64,000 bases of DNA from Chitinophagaceae bacterium (lineage in GTDB: Bacteria > Bacteroidota > Bacteroidia > Chitinophagales > Chitinophagaceae): assembly GCA_016713085.1 (NCBI GenBank), contig JADJPV010000002.1, forward strand, positions 744,001 through 808,000. Direction: 5' to 3'. Under the pieces are notes generated by a model, which saw only the letters and a list, made by a program, of their open reading frames with translations, did no database searches and was not told the DNA's origin. A program made the translations under genes and the position numbers. Below, in pieces: positions 63,588 to 64,000 of the stretch. Numbering within the stretch: the stretch's first letter is position 1; every line of letters starts with the position of its first letter.

Positions 63588-64000
63588 ATGAAAAATAGTC
63601 TTCTTCTTATCGTGTTGATTGCGTGCTGCAATGTTGCTGTGCTTTCTCAAAACCGGGAACAACGCTTACGTGAAAATATTCCGCTGGATTCTATTCGTCT
63701 CAGTGATCCTTTTATTTTAGCCGATAAGAAAACTTCCATGTACTACATGACCGGCACAGGCGGAATGCTATGGAAAAGTAAGGATCTTGAAAAATGGACA
63801 GGTCCTTACAGAGTTGCACAAACCGATAGCACTTCATGGATGGGACCAAGACCGATGATCTGGGCCGCTGAACTGCATGCATATAAAAACAGGTATTACT
63901 ATTTCGCCACTTTTACCAACAGGGATGTAAAAATTGATTCTGTTAAAGGAAATGTGATTGAGCGAAGAGCCTGTCACGTATTGGTAAGTGATCAACCGGA
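63588..64000 (+). CDS. GH43-family glycoside hydrolase, N-terminal part
   Basis: The frame from the ATG at 63588 is open to the window edge (137 codons), so the gene continues beyond it. The signal peptide (hydrophobic core with ACCNVAVLSQ) is either Sec or lipoprotein type. The mature part has LRENIPLDSIRLSDPFILADKKTSMYYMTGTG, a GH43 first blade with the catalytic Asp in SDPFI, then KSKDLEKWTGP and a MIWAAELHAYKNRYYYFATF blade. It starts 31 bases after the tandem GH43 gene, so it belongs to the same PUL. Specificity is unknown. Confidence 0.88.
   Translation, partial: MKNSLLLIVLIACCNVAVLSQNREQRLRENIPLDSIRLSDPFILADKKTSMYYMTGTGGMLWKSKDLEKWTGPYRVAQTDSTSWMGPRPMIWAAELHAYKNRYYYFATFTNRDVKIDSVKGNVIERRACHVLVSDQP

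Overview
The window looks like chromosome of a Bacteroidota bacterium, most likely a Chitinophagaceae-type glycan degrader. The grounds are two SusC/SusD pairs, a hybrid two-component system (HTCS), many secreted glycoside hydrolases with Gln- or Cys-type signal peptides, few Shine-Dalgarno sites and moderate to low GC. No rRNA, tRNA, CRISPR array, phage or transposase gene was recognised.

Layout. 1-7.1 kb: the end of one polysaccharide utilization locus (PUL), with a partial SusC, a SusD and a GH2 enzyme. 7.2-26.9 kb: an accessory stretch of small unrelated genes (peptidase E, OsmC, methyltransferase, beta-lactamase-like serine hydrolase, DinB, FKBP, DUF1080, MtfA, VOC, HxlR, CPBP protease, GH63-like glucosidase, SDR). 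Several copies of short hairpin repeats lie between them. 27.1-37.1 kb: a GntR regulator divergent from a rhamnose-lactate block (rhaT, rhaEW, rhaI, rhaB, lutA, lutB, lutC). Together these can import L-rhamnose and convert it through L-rhamnulose-1-phosphate and L-lactaldehyde to L-lactate and then pyruvate. 37.1-64 kb: a LacI regulator divergent from GH9-GH2-SGNH esterase genes. Next come an HTCS regulator and a large PUL: SusC, SusD, BNR-4 propeller, GH88, GH2, GH16, GH35, tandem GH43, GH43.

The second PUL is plausibly aimed at a rhamnose- and uronate-decorated galactan, such as arabinogalactan protein side chains. That substrate is inferred from the enzyme mix only. The released rhamnose would feed the neighbouring rha-lut block.

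A striking property is the number of broken reading frames. I count 14 single-base shifts and 2 in-frame stops in genes that otherwise align end to end with their families. About ten fall between 56.9 and 62.9 kb. Most indels are one missing base in a short A or T run. This looks more like consensus or assembly error than decay, but the sequence alone cannot settle it. Affected genes are given as one full-locus entry plus short entries for their larger open fragments.
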